The notes under the pieces: generated by a model
What the model was told of the DNA's origin: nothing
Seen by the model: the letters and a program-made list of their open reading frames with translations, nothing else
Databases searched by the model: none
Position numbers and translations under genes: made by a program
Part shown: positions 1 to 8,041 of the stretch, one piece after another
Numbering within the stretch: position 1 is the first letter of the stretch
Layout: the number at the start of each line of letters is the position of its first letter
Source of the DNA: CAYGAW01 sp964492135
GTDB lineage: Bacteria > Chloroflexota > Anaerolineae > UBA7937 > B3-Chlor
Reading direction: 5' to 3'
DNA length: 16,186 nt
Assembly (NCBI GenBank): GCA_964492135.1
Contig: CAZBJW010000084.1
Span: forward strand, 1-16,186

Positions 1-1301
1 GCGTAGGCCGGATACACAGGCACGTAATTGCCGATGCCCACCCCCAGCAGAGGATGGTCCCTCACCATGCCCAGAGCGGCCTCCCAGTGGGCCAATCTTT
101 CCACCACAGCGAAATTCTCATCGGTAAGTTGGATTGCTCGCACGTCGCTAGGCTGCAGGTAGGGCAGGAAGTCGGTAAACCGAGCACTTATGGACGCAGG
201 CAGCAAACGTTCCCCCCCCAGCAACAGGAATATGGTCCCGAAAAGCACCGCCCAGGCGAGCAGAAGCCAGGCCCAACGGCGGCGAATAGCCACGGCAACC
301 CCCACCGCCGCGCCAAGGCCCGCCAGCACTCCCAGCACGGGGGCCAGAAGCGCGTCGCGTCCCGTCCTCACCAGCCAGAGGGTGCCCAACCCTGTGCTGG
401 CCAATCCCGCCAGCACGCCGGCCGTGGCGTCGCCAAAGGCCCTGTGCCACAATCCTGCCCCGATCACCACAGCGGCCCCCGAGATGAAACCCAGCCATGC
501 TCCCCGAGACCACGTCATCAACAGCGCGGCTGACATAACGCCCAGGCTCAGCCCCGCCAGCCCCCAGGTCACCAGGGACCACAAGTCTCGCCATCGCCAG
601 CGACCCAGAACTAGAGCCAGGGCCAAGGGCAGAATGAGAGCCAGGTATCCCCCATACGGATTTGGCTGCTCAAAGGTCCCGTAGGCCCGGATGAACCGAT
701 CGAAGAGAAGAAACCCTTCAGGGCCCTTGCGACCGAAGAACTGGTAGAAGCCCAGCAAGGCCTCCAGACAACCGGCCGACAGGATGAGGATCAGGATGAT
801 CTTCACGTCCTTCTCCTCAACGACGTTCGCAACGATAAGATAGACAGCCAACAGTTCGAGCCACAGCAGAAGCCCTTTCAGGCTCCACTGCAAGGATAGA
901 GAGCCCAACACGGAGAAGGAGAGTACGCCGAGGAATATCAGCAGCGGAACGAGGAAGGGAGGGTGAACCGTCTTGACCTCCCTCTCGGCGATCATCCGCG
1001 CCACCCAAGCCACCAGGGTAAGGGCTGCGAGTGCCTCGGCGCCTCCGATGTTGATCACGCCGAAGCTGATCTCCTTGAGGGATCCAAAGGGGATGGCGAA
1101 GATCAGAAGGTAGAGACCGACAACCGGTCGCACGAAGATGAGTGTCAAGACGGCTGAACCCAGAATCAGTGCGACCACCCAGGTGACAGGTAGACGAGCG
1201 ATGGCCAACCCGAGCAGCAGAAGTACGGCTACCGGAATGGCGCCGCGCAAGATCAGGTCATAGATCGCACGCAGCGTCCTCCATGATCCAGCGCCCTGCA
1301 T
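1..1301 (-). CDS. O-antigen ligase/polymerase-like membrane protein (3' end cut by window)
   Basis: The frame is open from an ATG at 1301 to the left edge, giving about 433 residues without a stop. The protein is very hydrophobic, with a series of likely membrane helices from about residue 17 onward. It contains the stretch MTWSRGAWLGF near the middle. Close to the edge it has HWEAALGMVRDHPLLGVGIG, which matches the pattern around the conserved Wzy_C (O-antigen ligase/WaaL-like) region. Proteins of this family polymerise or ligate lipid-linked polysaccharide units at the outer face of the membrane. A promoter-like sequence lies just upstream. An in-frame GTG at 1313 is an alternative start near the expected transcription start. 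The glycosyltransferase and VanZ-like genes upstream fit a surface-glycan cluster. The donor and acceptor cannot be told from sequence. Confidence 0.85.
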   Translation of the reverse strand, partial: MQGAGSWRTLRAIYDLILRGAIPVAVLLLLGLAIARLPVTWVVALILGSAVLTLIFVRPVVGLYLLIFAIPFGSLKEISFGVINIGGAEALAALTLVAWVARMIAEREVKTVHPPFLVPLLIFLGVLSFSVLGSLSLQWSLKGLLLWLELLAVYLIVANVVEEKDVKIILILILSAGCLEALLGFYQFFGRKGPEGFLLFDRFIRAYGTFEQPNPYGGYLALILPLALALVLGRWRWRDLWSLVTWGLAGLSLGVMSAALLMTWSRGAWLGFISGAAVVIGAGLWHRAFGDATAGVLAGLASTGLGTLWLVRTGRDALLAPVLGVLAGLGAAVGVAVAIRRRWAWLLLAWAVLFGTIFLLLGGERLLPASISARFTDFLPYLQPSDVRAIQLTDENFAVVERLAHWEAALGMVRDHPLLGVGIGNYVPVYPAY

Positions 1302-1319
1302 GGTGGTTCTCACGACTGG

Positions 1320-1348
1320 ATGATAAGCACGAAACAGAGTTTTGTCAA
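1320..1348 (-). promoter_or_regulatory. Sigma-70-type promoter for the O-antigen ligase-like gene
   Basis: On the minus strand a perfect -35 box TTGACA (1343-1348) is followed after 17 nt by TATCAT (1320-1325), which matches the -10 consensus at five of six positions. Transcription would begin near 1313, only about 12 nt before the ATG at 1301. The -35 overlaps the last codons of the VanZ-like gene. The ligase-like gene may thus be expressed separately from the two genes upstream. Confidence 0.6.
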
Positions 1349-1749
1349 CGCATGGAAACCGACCGTCTGTAGCGTTTCAGCGCGGAGATGACTACTAGAG
1401 CCAGCCCCGCTCCCAGCAGATCGAAAACGAGATCGAGGATCCGTCCGGTGCGGCCGGGGACCAGAAGCTGATGCGCTTCATCGGAGATAGCATAGAGCGC
1501 TGCGAAAACCAGGGCACCTCGGAAAGCGCCGAGCGACCACACATGCCCGGCATTCGGCCAAGCCCACCACACTAGTCCGGCCAGGATGCCGTACTCAACC
1601 ATATGACCCAGTTTCTTGCCAACAAGATCCACCACGTGCTCAGGGTGACGTGGCAGGTCCGGCTGAGCGGACAGGTAGAAAATCACCACCATCCAGAAGG
1701 CGACGGGCAACCAACGCCATAGCCTCTTGCCGGACAAGGCTTTCCTCAT
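1345..1749 (-). CDS. VanZ-like family small membrane protein
   Basis: A 134-residue protein with about four hydrophobic segments. It shows family hallmarks: FYLSAQP after the first helix, KLGHMVEYGILAGL in the middle, and SDEAHQLLVPGRTG followed by DLVFDLLGAGLAL near the end. VanZ-like proteins are membrane proteins of largely unknown activity; the founder gives low-level teicoplanin resistance, and many relatives sit in glycan gene clusters. I chose the ATG at 1749 because it overlaps the stop of the glycosyltransferase in the sequence ATGA, the usual sign of translational coupling. A GGAGAGG lies about 11 nt upstream. An ATG at 1791 would add 14 residues without hydrophobic character inside the upstream gene and seems less likely. 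The gene is probably in one operon with the glycosyltransferase. Confidence 0.85.
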   Translation of the reverse strand: MRKALSGKRLWRWLPVAFWMVVIFYLSAQPDLPRHPEHVVDLVGKKLGHMVEYGILAGLVWWAWPNAGHVWSLGAFRGALVFAALYAISDEAHQLLVPGRTGRILDLVFDLLGAGLALVVISALKRYRRSVSMR

Positions 1750-2936
1750 CCTGCGTAGGCCCTCTCCGCCTTTGGCGCCAGCCTCGGCCACCCGAACTGC
1801 CGCATCACACTCCTCCTTGCTTGCTCCCCCAGCCCCTTCCGCAGTTGATCGTCATGCAGTAGGCGGACTACACCTGTGGCGAAGGTTTGCACCTCGCCCG
1901 GCGGCACCAGATATCCCGAAACCAGATGCTCGATGTACTCACCTACCTGTCCCACATCATCAGCCACTATCGGCAGCCCCGCCGCCATCAGATCTGCCAC
2001 CTTGGCTGGACAACGGGCACGGTTAAGCAGCGTGTCTTCAAAGGGACAGACGGCGAGATCAGAAGCCGCGAAGTATCGCGCAAGTTCCTGTTGCTGGCGC
2101 CAGCCGACGTAAGTGACACGTGCTGCGAAGCCCGCCTCCTGAACGAGGGTCAGGAATCGATCTTCTTCCGCAAGTAGACCATGCCCCACGACCAGTAGAT
2201 GCGCCGACGGCACCTCAGCCCAGACCTGATTCAGTATTTCGACCAGACGACCAGATTCGAACTCGAAGAACCTGGTGAAGAGTAGGATCACAGGGCCATC
2301 ACCCAGTCGCCACTCACGTCGAACCGTGTCGCCCACACTCCGGTTTGGCATGTCAGACTGACGCTCGACACCGTTGGGCAGGTAGTGGATGATCTGACTG
2401 TCGATTCCCATTCCTCGCGCCCGCGCCTCCAAGGTCTTGCTGGCTACAGTCAATGCATGACAATGGGTCATGCCCCATCTCTCTTGCCAGGAGAAGAACC
2501 GCTTCTGAACCGCCGAGTAGGGCGCCACATCGTTCCACCCACCCCATCCTTCCCAGTCATCGGTATCCATAACCAGACGTGCCTCTGTCAGACGCAATTT
2601 GGCCAAGCCATATAGGACGGCAGCGCTCAGGCCGGAATAGGCCTTAGGCTTGAAGCAGTGGACGACGTCGGGCCCCGTCCTACGGATACGACGCAGCAGA
2701 CGCCAAGTGATGATGACTTCTTTCAGCAACGGAATGGGAGGAGGGACCACGATGTTGTGGACACTCACCCCATCCTCTTCCCATACCTGCCCGCTGTCTT
2801 CGGGACAGCCCCACGGTGGCAGAAGCACCTCGATCTCATGGCCTCGGGAGGCCAACTCTTTCGCCAGCGGCAACGCGCGCCTGGCCATCGTCCCGTGTGG
2901 CCGCAGCCCAAAGGGGCCTACCATCGATACCTTCAT
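1746..2936 (-). CDS. GT4-family glycosyltransferase (GT-B fold)
   Basis: A 396-residue cytosolic or membrane-associated glycosyltransferase. The N-terminal half opens with MKVSMVGPFG and a glycine-rich loop (GLRPHGT, residues 10-16) and contains PDVVHCFKPKAYSG (89-102), typical of the acceptor domain of GT4 enzymes. The C-terminal half has VILLFTRFFE (216-225), the HLLVVGHG strand-loop (246-253), and DLMAAGLPIVADDVGQVGEYI (about 315-335), the nucleotide-sugar binding part. The usual first glutamate of the motif before MAAG is an aspartate (D315), while E333 is kept. The enzyme would add a sugar to a lipid-linked or surface glycan. It is followed by VanZ-like and O-antigen ligase-like genes, so surface polysaccharide synthesis is the likely context. 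Donor and acceptor sugars are unknown. Confidence 0.88.
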   Translation of the reverse strand: MKVSMVGPFGLRPHGTMARRALPLAKELASRGHEIEVLLPPWGCPEDSGQVWEEDGVSVHNIVVPPPIPLLKEVIITWRLLRRIRRTGPDVVHCFKPKAYSGLSAAVLYGLAKLRLTEARLVMDTDDWEGWGGWNDVAPYSAVQKRFFSWQERWGMTHCHALTVASKTLEARARGMGIDSQIIHYLPNGVERQSDMPNRSVGDTVRREWRLGDGPVILLFTRFFEFESGRLVEILNQVWAEVPSAHLLVVGHGLLAEEDRFLTLVQEAGFAARVTYVGWRQQQELARYFAASDLAVCPFEDTLLNRARCPAKVADLMAAGLPIVADDVGQVGEYIEHLVSGYLVPPGEVQTFATGVVRLLHDDQLRKGLGEQARRSVMRQFGWPRLAPKAERAYAG

Positions 2937-3147
2937 GGGCTGGAACCGTCTCTCTGCGCTTCGCGGGGACAGGCCACGCGCCCAGCTCGCACCGTCAGCT
3001 GTGCCAGGCTGCTTGTAGATGTCTCAACCCCCGGGCCGTGATCTGGCTAAGGAGAGCCATCGGTCTGCCCGACCATGCATGATTTGTCACGTCCCACGCT
3101 GTGCAACGACTGGAGACAGCCAAGAAAACCAATGCTAATGCAACTGA

Positions 3148-3166
3148 CTCGTGCCAGGGGCACGAG
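3148..3166 (-). terminator. Stem-loop just after the M32 carboxypeptidase gene
   Basis: A perfect 8-bp inverted repeat (CTCGTGCC and GGCACGAG around a 3-nt loop) lies 11 nt past the stop of the carboxypeptidase gene. No continuous T run follows directly, although TTGGTTTTC comes about 15 nt later. It may terminate or protect the 3' end of the transcript. The rest of the 241-nt gap to the glycosyltransferase shows no gene and no convincing promoter. Confidence 0.4.
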
Positions 3167-3177
3167 CGTGGCGGCAG

Positions 3178-4683
3178 CTATAGCCTGTAGATCTCTCCGA
3201 ACTTGTGGCGCAGGTAGCGCAGGTACGGCTCTGCACTAAGCCCACTTCCAGTAACCGCTGTCAGCAGTTCCACCGGCTCGAATTTCCCACCATGACGGTG
3301 CACGTACTCTCGCAGCCAACCCAGCAACTCGGCGAACTCCCCCCGCTCGATTTGGCCTTGCAGGTCAGGGATGTCGCCCTCAATCTTCTCCCAGAGCTGA
3401 GAGGCGATCAGGTTGCCCAGGGCATAGGTCGGGAAATAGCCGATCATGCCGCCTGACCAATGGACGTCTTGCAGCACACCTTCGGCATCATCGCCGGGGA
3501 TCAATCCCAGGTACTCCTCGAAACTGGCATTCCACGCCTCAGGAAGATCACCTATGGCGACAGTCCCATCCATCAGCGAGATCTCTAACTCGAAGCGAAG
3601 CATGATGTGCAAGTTGTAGGTGGCCTCGTCGGCCTCCACCCGGATGAAGGAGGGTTCCACCTTGTTGATGGCGCGGTAGAGCGTATCCAGATCCACGTCG
3701 CCCAGCTGGCTTGGAAAGACCTCTTGCAGCCGCGCGTAGAACGCCACCCAGAACGGGCGGCTCCGGCCGACCAAGTTCTCCCAAAGTCGCGACTGCGACT
3801 CGTGCATAGCCAATGAGGCCGCATCACTGAGAGGAGTACGGTCAAAGTCTGGATTCACGCCCTGCTCGTACAGGGCGTGCCCTGCCTCATGCATCGAGCC
3901 GAAGAGAGCGGTGTTGAGAAACTGTGGGTCGACGCGAGTGGTGATACGAACATCGCCGGTCCCGAAACCGGAGGTGAAAGGGTGCACCGACTTGTCCTGG
4001 CGGCCTCGCTCAAAATCGTAACCGATGGCTTTCACAACCTCCAGCCCAAAATCCCACTGCTTCCGCTCGTCGAAATGCTGACGGACCGCCGCGTCGTCCA
4101 CGGGTGCACCGCGCTCACTTATGGCCCGCACTAGCTCCACCTGCTGCGGACGTAACTCGTCGAAAACAGCCTTGACCTCTGCTGTCTTCATCCCCGGCTC
4201 GAAGTCATCGAGTAACGGGTCGTAGACGTGGTCGTAGGGCGCGAAGAAGTCGACGTATTCGCGTCGCAACCCCACTACCTTCTCCAAGTGCGGCTGGAAC
4301 TGCGAGAAATCAGCCTCCGCTCGCGCTTTCTCCCAAACCTGATGGGCCAGAGCGGTGACGCGTGTGAATTCGCCCACCCATTCGGACGGCACCTTGAGGG
4401 CCTTGTCGTAGTCGCGCCGCGTCCTCCGGAGGAGCCGGGCTTCGTCAGAATCAGGGTCTAGGCCGGAGGCCTCAGATTCCGCTGCCGCCAGAGCCTCCCC
4501 TATTTCATCGCTGACGAATCTCTCATGGGCCAGACGGCTCAGTGTAGACAGTTGCATGGCCCGTCCCGCCGTCCCCCCGGGCGGCATATAGGTCTGCTGA
4601 TCCCAACCCAGTACGCCAGCGGCCCCTTGCAGGTCGGCCACGACGCCGAGTTGCTGACGGAGTCGCTCAAGTCTCTCTTCCAT
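3178..4683 (-). CDS. Carboxypeptidase Taq-type metallopeptidase (family M32)
   Basis: A 501-residue cytosolic zinc carboxypeptidase that removes C-terminal residues from peptides; about 500 residues is the normal length for M32. The family motifs appear in order: HPFT (234-237), DVRITTR (244-250), the zinc site HEAGH (265-269), HESQS (294-298, whose Glu is the expected third ligand), IRVEADEATYNLHI (347-360), GVLQDVHW (402-409) and YFPTYALGN (416-424). There is no signal peptide. The ATG at 4683 is preceded by AGGAGG at a spacing of 4 nt, which fixes the start. The gene seems to be transcribed alone, with hairpins on both sides and gaps of over 200 nt. The likely role is intracellular peptide turnover. 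Confidence 0.96.
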   Translation of the reverse strand: MEERLERLRQQLGVVADLQGAAGVLGWDQQTYMPPGGTAGRAMQLSTLSRLAHERFVSDEIGEALAAAESEASGLDPDSDEARLLRRTRRDYDKALKVPSEWVGEFTRVTALAHQVWEKARAEADFSQFQPHLEKVVGLRREYVDFFAPYDHVYDPLLDDFEPGMKTAEVKAVFDELRPQQVELVRAISERGAPVDDAAVRQHFDERKQWDFGLEVVKAIGYDFERGRQDKSVHPFTSGFGTGDVRITTRVDPQFLNTALFGSMHEAGHALYEQGVNPDFDRTPLSDAASLAMHESQSRLWENLVGRSRPFWVAFYARLQEVFPSQLGDVDLDTLYRAINKVEPSFIRVEADEATYNLHIMLRFELEISLMDGTVAIGDLPEAWNASFEEYLGLIPGDDAEGVLQDVHWSGGMIGYFPTYALGNLIASQLWEKIEGDIPDLQGQIERGEFAELLGWLREYVHRHGGKFEPVELLTAVTGSGLSAEPYLRYLRHKFGEIYRL

Positions 4684-4709
4684 CGATCCTCCTATCCTCA
4701 GAATTGCTT

Positions 4710-4755
4710 GTCTCGGGCAGTGGTCCGCCCATTCGGTCTGCCTTGCACCCGAGAC
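4710..4755 (-). other. Inverted repeat in the leader of the M32 gene
   Basis: An 8-bp perfect inverted repeat (GTCTCGGG/CCCGAGAC, 4710-4717 and 4748-4755) encloses 30 nt. A competing inner pair GGCAG/CTGCC (4716-4720 and 4738-4742) shares bases with it. It lies 27 nt before the start codon. It could be a leader structure or protein site. No known riboswitch class is recognised. Confidence 0.3.
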
Positions 4756-4884
4756 GAACTCTCCGCAGTTCCAGGCCCATGCGTGCTAGCCAGAAGATGG
4801 TCAGGCACCCCTTGCGCACGACTGTGACGGCGTGGGCAATCTCTGTACCCTACTACCGAGGATGCGCTGTCGAAGGTTCAGTCA

Positions 4885-4911
4885 GGCTGCGCTGCCGGCC
4901 GGTAGTCAGCC
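4885..4911 (-). terminator. Stem-loop after glmS
   Basis: Four nt past the glmS stop, GGCTG and CAGCC (5 bp) enclose a second self-complementary core, CTACCGGCCGGCAG on the minus strand. No T run follows, so this is a weak intrinsic-terminator candidate or an RNA-stabilising hairpin. The remaining part of the 232-nt gap towards the carboxypeptidase holds no gene I can support. Confidence 0.35.
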
Positions 4912-4915
4912 CAGG

Positions 4916-6763
4916 CTACTCCACTGTAACAGACTTAGCCAAGTTTCGCGGTTGATCCACATCGCAACCCCGTTCCACAGCCACATGATAAGCGAACAAC
5001 TGCAGGGGGACAATCGCCAGAACAGGACTCAAGATCTCGAGCGTAGCGGGGATGTAGAATACCTCTTCGGCAAGCTCCTTGATCTCATCGTCCCCTTCGG
5101 TGGCCACGGCCAACACATGGGCTCGCCGGGCCCGGACCTCCTGGATGTTGCTGACCACCTTCTCATACGTGTCACTGCGCGGGACGATGGCGAACACCAC
5201 CGCGCCTTCGTCCAGCACGGCGATCGGCCCATGCTTGAGCTCTCCGGCAGGATACCCTTCTGCATGAACGTAGCTTATCTCTTTGAGCTTGAGAGCCCCC
5301 TCTAAGGCTGTGGGATAACCCAGGTTTCGCCCGATGAAGAAGAAGGTCTGCCGCTGGGCGTAGCGCTTAGCCACCGCCTCGACCGCCTTCTGGTCCCTCA
5401 GGATCAACTCCACCTTGGGCGGCAACTCGCGCATCTCCTCTACGACGCGAGCTACCTCTGCCTCGGTCAGGAAGCCCCGCCTCCGGCCCAGATCCAGGGC
5501 CATCAAACACAACAGGACCAGCTCAGTGGTGTACGTCTTGGTCGCCACGACACAAATCTCCGGTCCAGCCTGGAAGTAGATGGTCGCATCAGCACCCCTG
5601 GTGATCGAACTCCCTACCACATTGGTCAGAGCGACGGTAGTGGCCCCTCTCTCCTGCGCCAGCCGTAACCCTGCTAGAGTGTCTGCCGTCTCCCCCGACT
5701 GAGTAATGAGCACGACGAGAGTCCCCTCGTCCACGGTGGGGGAACCATATCGGAATTCGGAAGCAATCGACACCTCCACGGGTATATGCCCCCACCTTTC
5801 CATAAGCAGCTTCCCCACCAGGCCTGCATAGGATGATGTACCACAGGCCACGATATTGATGCGGTTCAAGTTGCTCAAGTCCAGGTGTGCCCATTCGGAA
5901 AGCGTGACTCGGTTGCCATCAAGCCGGCCACGCAGAGTATTGGCGATGGCTTCCGGTTGCTCGTGTACTTCCTTGAGGTAGAAGTGTGGATACCCCCCCT
6001 TCTCCGCCGACTCCAGATTCCAGGTGATTTGCAGCGGATCACGCTGCATCTCCTGTCCCTCGAGATTGCGTATCGTCACGCCCTCGGGCGTCAGCACCGC
6101 GACCTCACCGTCGTCCACCACCATGGCCCTTCGCGTGTGCCGCATGATAGCCGGTATATCGGAGGCCAGGTAATTCTCCCCTTGCCCCAGGCCGACTATC
6201 AGCGGCGAGAAGAGGCGGGCACCCACCAACACCTGAGGCTCATCCCGACAGAAAGCGGCGATGGCATATGCTCCCTTCACCTTCTTCAGGGCGCGCCTGA
6301 CAGCTTCCGGCAGAAATGGAGCTTCGCGCCCTTCTTGAGCCAGCCTGTCGTACTCCTCCTCGAAGAGATGAGCCAACACCTCCGTGTCCGTCTCAGAGAC
6401 GAAGCGATGGCCCCGAGCCACCAATCCCTCTCGCAGTGACGAGTAGTTCTCAATGATACCATTGTGAACCAAGACTATGCGTCGCCGGCAGTCAGGGTGT
6501 GGATGAGCATTCACTTCGTTGGGCAGTCCATGGGTTGCCCAGCGGGTGTGGCCTAGACCGAGGAACCCCGCGGGCCCTCCGTCTTCCAGCGCCTCGAGCA
6601 GCTTGCGGAGCTTCCCCTCGGTCTTCTCGATCTCGATCTCGCCCGAGGGATTCAACACAGCAATGCCCGCCGAGTCATACCCTCGATACTCCAAACGTTG
6701 CAGTCCATCCAGCAAGATGGGGGTGGCGAATCGCGGACCCACGTAGCCTACTATGCCGCACAC
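4916..6763 (-). CDS. glmS: Glutamine--fructose-6-phosphate aminotransferase (isomerizing)
   Basis: This 615-residue enzyme makes glucosamine-6-phosphate from fructose-6-phosphate and glutamine, the first step towards UDP-GlcNAc and peptidoglycan. The catalytic Cys follows the initiator Met (MCGIVGYVG). The glutaminase domain continues with TRWATHGLPNEVNAHPHPD and VLVHNGIIENY. Two SIS domains follow: ACGTSSYAG and ITQSGETADT in the first, and GRNLGYPTALEGALKLKE in the second. It ends in LAKSVTVE, the conserved C-terminal tail. The start is GTG at 6763, with GGAGG 9 nt upstream. It lies 19 nt after the GTPase-SIS gene and is almost certainly co-transcribed with it, so the ribozyme upstream of that gene should control glmS too. 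Confidence 0.98.
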   Translation of the reverse strand: MCGIVGYVGPRFATPILLDGLQRLEYRGYDSAGIAVLNPSGEIEIEKTEGKLRKLLEALEDGGPAGFLGLGHTRWATHGLPNEVNAHPHPDCRRRIVLVHNGIIENYSSLREGLVARGHRFVSETDTEVLAHLFEEEYDRLAQEGREAPFLPEAVRRALKKVKGAYAIAAFCRDEPQVLVGARLFSPLIVGLGQGENYLASDIPAIMRHTRRAMVVDDGEVAVLTPEGVTIRNLEGQEMQRDPLQITWNLESAEKGGYPHFYLKEVHEQPEAIANTLRGRLDGNRVTLSEWAHLDLSNLNRINIVACGTSSYAGLVGKLLMERWGHIPVEVSIASEFRYGSPTVDEGTLVVLITQSGETADTLAGLRLAQERGATTVALTNVVGSSITRGADATIYFQAGPEICVVATKTYTTELVLLCLMALDLGRRRGFLTEAEVARVVEEMRELPPKVELILRDQKAVEAVAKRYAQRQTFFFIGRNLGYPTALEGALKLKEISYVHAEGYPAGELKHGPIAVLDEGAVVFAIVPRSDTYEKVVSNIQEVRARRAHVLAVATEGDDEIKELAEEVFYIPATLEILSPVLAIVPLQLFAYHVAVERGCDVDQPRNLAKSVTVE

Positions 6764-6782
6764 TTTCCTTCACCTCCCCTGT

Positions 6783-7940
6783 TCACTTGATGCCCATCTT
6801 CTTGGTCGGCACCACCTCAGGCAGCATGAACTCCACTGACTGGTCGGCTGTCACGCCTCGCTCGTCAGCCAGAGTCAGCAGCAATGCATGGCCAATGGCG
6901 AGATGCGCCGCCTGGATCTTACTCGAGGAGGGGCCCTCCGGCTTGGCGTTGCTCTTGATCACATAGTCGGCTGCTTCACCAAGGGGTGTGTCCACGTTCT
7001 CGGTGATGGCGACGGTGATCGCGCCCCGCTTCCGGCCCCGCTCCAGGGCATCGTACACAAAACCGGTGCCACCGCTGGCCGAGATTCCGATCATCACATC
7101 CCCATCGTTGACGGCCATGGTCATGTACTTTGATAAGCCCATCTCTTCCTCGCCAGCACCCTTCGCGAAGCTTACGGGTTGCATATCGCCCAAGTTGTTG
7201 GTAAAGACCATGATGGGGACGCCGGTCTCCAGCCCCTGTCCCGCCATCTCCATCGCCACCAAGGCGCTCGCTCCCGCCCCGGTGACGAGGATCTTGTGCC
7301 CGGCCTCGATACGCCTGCGCATGACCTGAACGACGGTCTCTATGCCCGGTACCGCGGTCTCCAGGGTGGCCAAGATCCCCTCGGCGTCTTGACGCATGAT
7401 GCGCGCGATCTTGTCCTGAGTGGACTCACAGCCGGACAGGTCCACGCTCACCATCAGCGGCTTGTTCACGTCGATGAGTTGGCCGACGGTGTCGATCAGG
7501 ACGTAGTCCAGGTACTCATAGGCCGTGAATTCGAGAGTAGTGCCCGGCAGGTTGCCTACGGCCAGATCCAAGCCGGTGAGGTTGCTGATGAGGCTGGTCT
7601 TGCCGCTGTTGAAGACTCCCAGCACTGCGATGCGGTCCTTGGAAGCGAAAGTCTCGGAAAACTGCTCCTTTATGCTTTCCATCCCTTCCATGGTGATCAT
7701 GGAGGCGGGGGTGAGAGCCAGGAGCAGTTCCTGTTCTACCTTGGCAAGCCTGGTGCGATCTATGAGATCCACCTTGTTGGCTACGGTGAAAAAAGGAATC
7801 CCCACCTCCTCGACGGCTTCTACGAAGACCCTCATGGTGTTCACCTGCGGATCTACCATATTGACCATAAGGATCGCCCCCTGCGGGTCGAAGGCCTCAA
7901 AAGGGGTGGAGATCTTCTTCAGCACTCTCTTGGTATGCAC
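6783..7940 (-). CDS. Fusion of a circularly permuted GTPase domain with a SIS domain
   Basis: 385 residues, with GTG at 7940 as start because AGGAGGG lies 6 nt upstream. I do not recognise a characterised protein with this plan. The G4 motif NKVD (55-58, after GIPFFTVA) precedes the P-loop GVFNSGKTS (108-116), which is followed by PGTT (132-135, G2) and DTVG (150-153, G3). This is the order G4-G1-G2-G3 of circularly permuted GTPases such as YlqF/RsgA. The short gap between PGTT and DTVG also resembles those. The expected G5 is degenerate (MITMEGMESI). Residues about 176-215 form a helical link. A SIS domain (about 215-360) then shows VTGAGASA, ISASGGTGFVYDAL, AITENVDTPLGEAADYVI and PSSSKIQAAHLAIGHAL, resembling MurQ and GmhA-type phosphosugar proteins. 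No membrane segment or signal peptide is evident. It lies between a glmS ribozyme and glmS, which suggests a GTP-dependent role in amino-sugar metabolism or GlmS control; this is inference. Confidence 0.85.
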   Translation of the reverse strand: MHTKRVLKKISTPFEAFDPQGAILMVNMVDPQVNTMRVFVEAVEEVGIPFFTVANKVDLIDRTRLAKVEQELLLALTPASMITMEGMESIKEQFSETFASKDRIAVLGVFNSGKTSLISNLTGLDLAVGNLPGTTLEFTAYEYLDYVLIDTVGQLIDVNKPLMVSVDLSGCESTQDKIARIMRQDAEGILATLETAVPGIETVVQVMRRRIEAGHKILVTGAGASALVAMEMAGQGLETGVPIMVFTNNLGDMQPVSFAKGAGEEEMGLSKYMTMAVNDGDVMIGISASGGTGFVYDALERGRKRGAITVAITENVDTPLGEAADYVIKSNAKPEGPSSSKIQAAHLAIGHALLLTLADERGVTADQSVEFMLPEVVPTKKMGIK

Positions 7941-7946
7941 TTGTGT

Positions 7947-7953
7947 CCCTCCT
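7947..7953 (-). promoter_or_regulatory. Ribosome binding site that fixes the GTPase-SIS start
   Basis: AGGAGGG lies 6 nt before the GTG at 7940. It is the only strong Shine-Dalgarno sequence between the ribozyme and the gene, so it decides the start. Confidence 0.75.
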
Positions 7954-8041
7954 GTCAGGAAGTACCCCAGCCCAGTCTTGAAGCAAGGCTTGGGGGTTGG
8001 ATTTCCTCATACGCGCGGTATGCCTGATCAGAGGCTACCAT

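Noticed and set aside
148..594. Minus-strand open frame of 148 codons, rich in Gly/Arg
   Set aside because: It is a shifted frame of the O-antigen ligase-like gene, which reads through the whole region with hydrophobic helices and a Wzy_C-type motif.
3019..3177. Possible tRNA or small RNA in the gap before the carboxypeptidase end
   Set aside because: Only a simple 8-bp hairpin is present; no cloverleaf, T-loop motif or convincing promoter is seen.
5885..6439. Plus-strand open frame of 184 codons
   Set aside because: It is antisense to glmS, whose product is unmistakable; the translation has no recognisable features.
7897..8010. Minus-strand 37-codon frame starting at ATG 8010 between ribozyme and GTPase-SIS gene
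   Set aside because: It has no Shine-Dalgarno sequence, overlaps the start of the GTPase-SIS gene in another frame, and shows no known motif.
7179..8027. Plus-strand open frame of 282 codons
   Set aside because: It lies opposite the GTPase-SIS gene and part of the ribozyme, shows no domain, and the minus-strand frame has clear motifs and a strong ribosome binding site.
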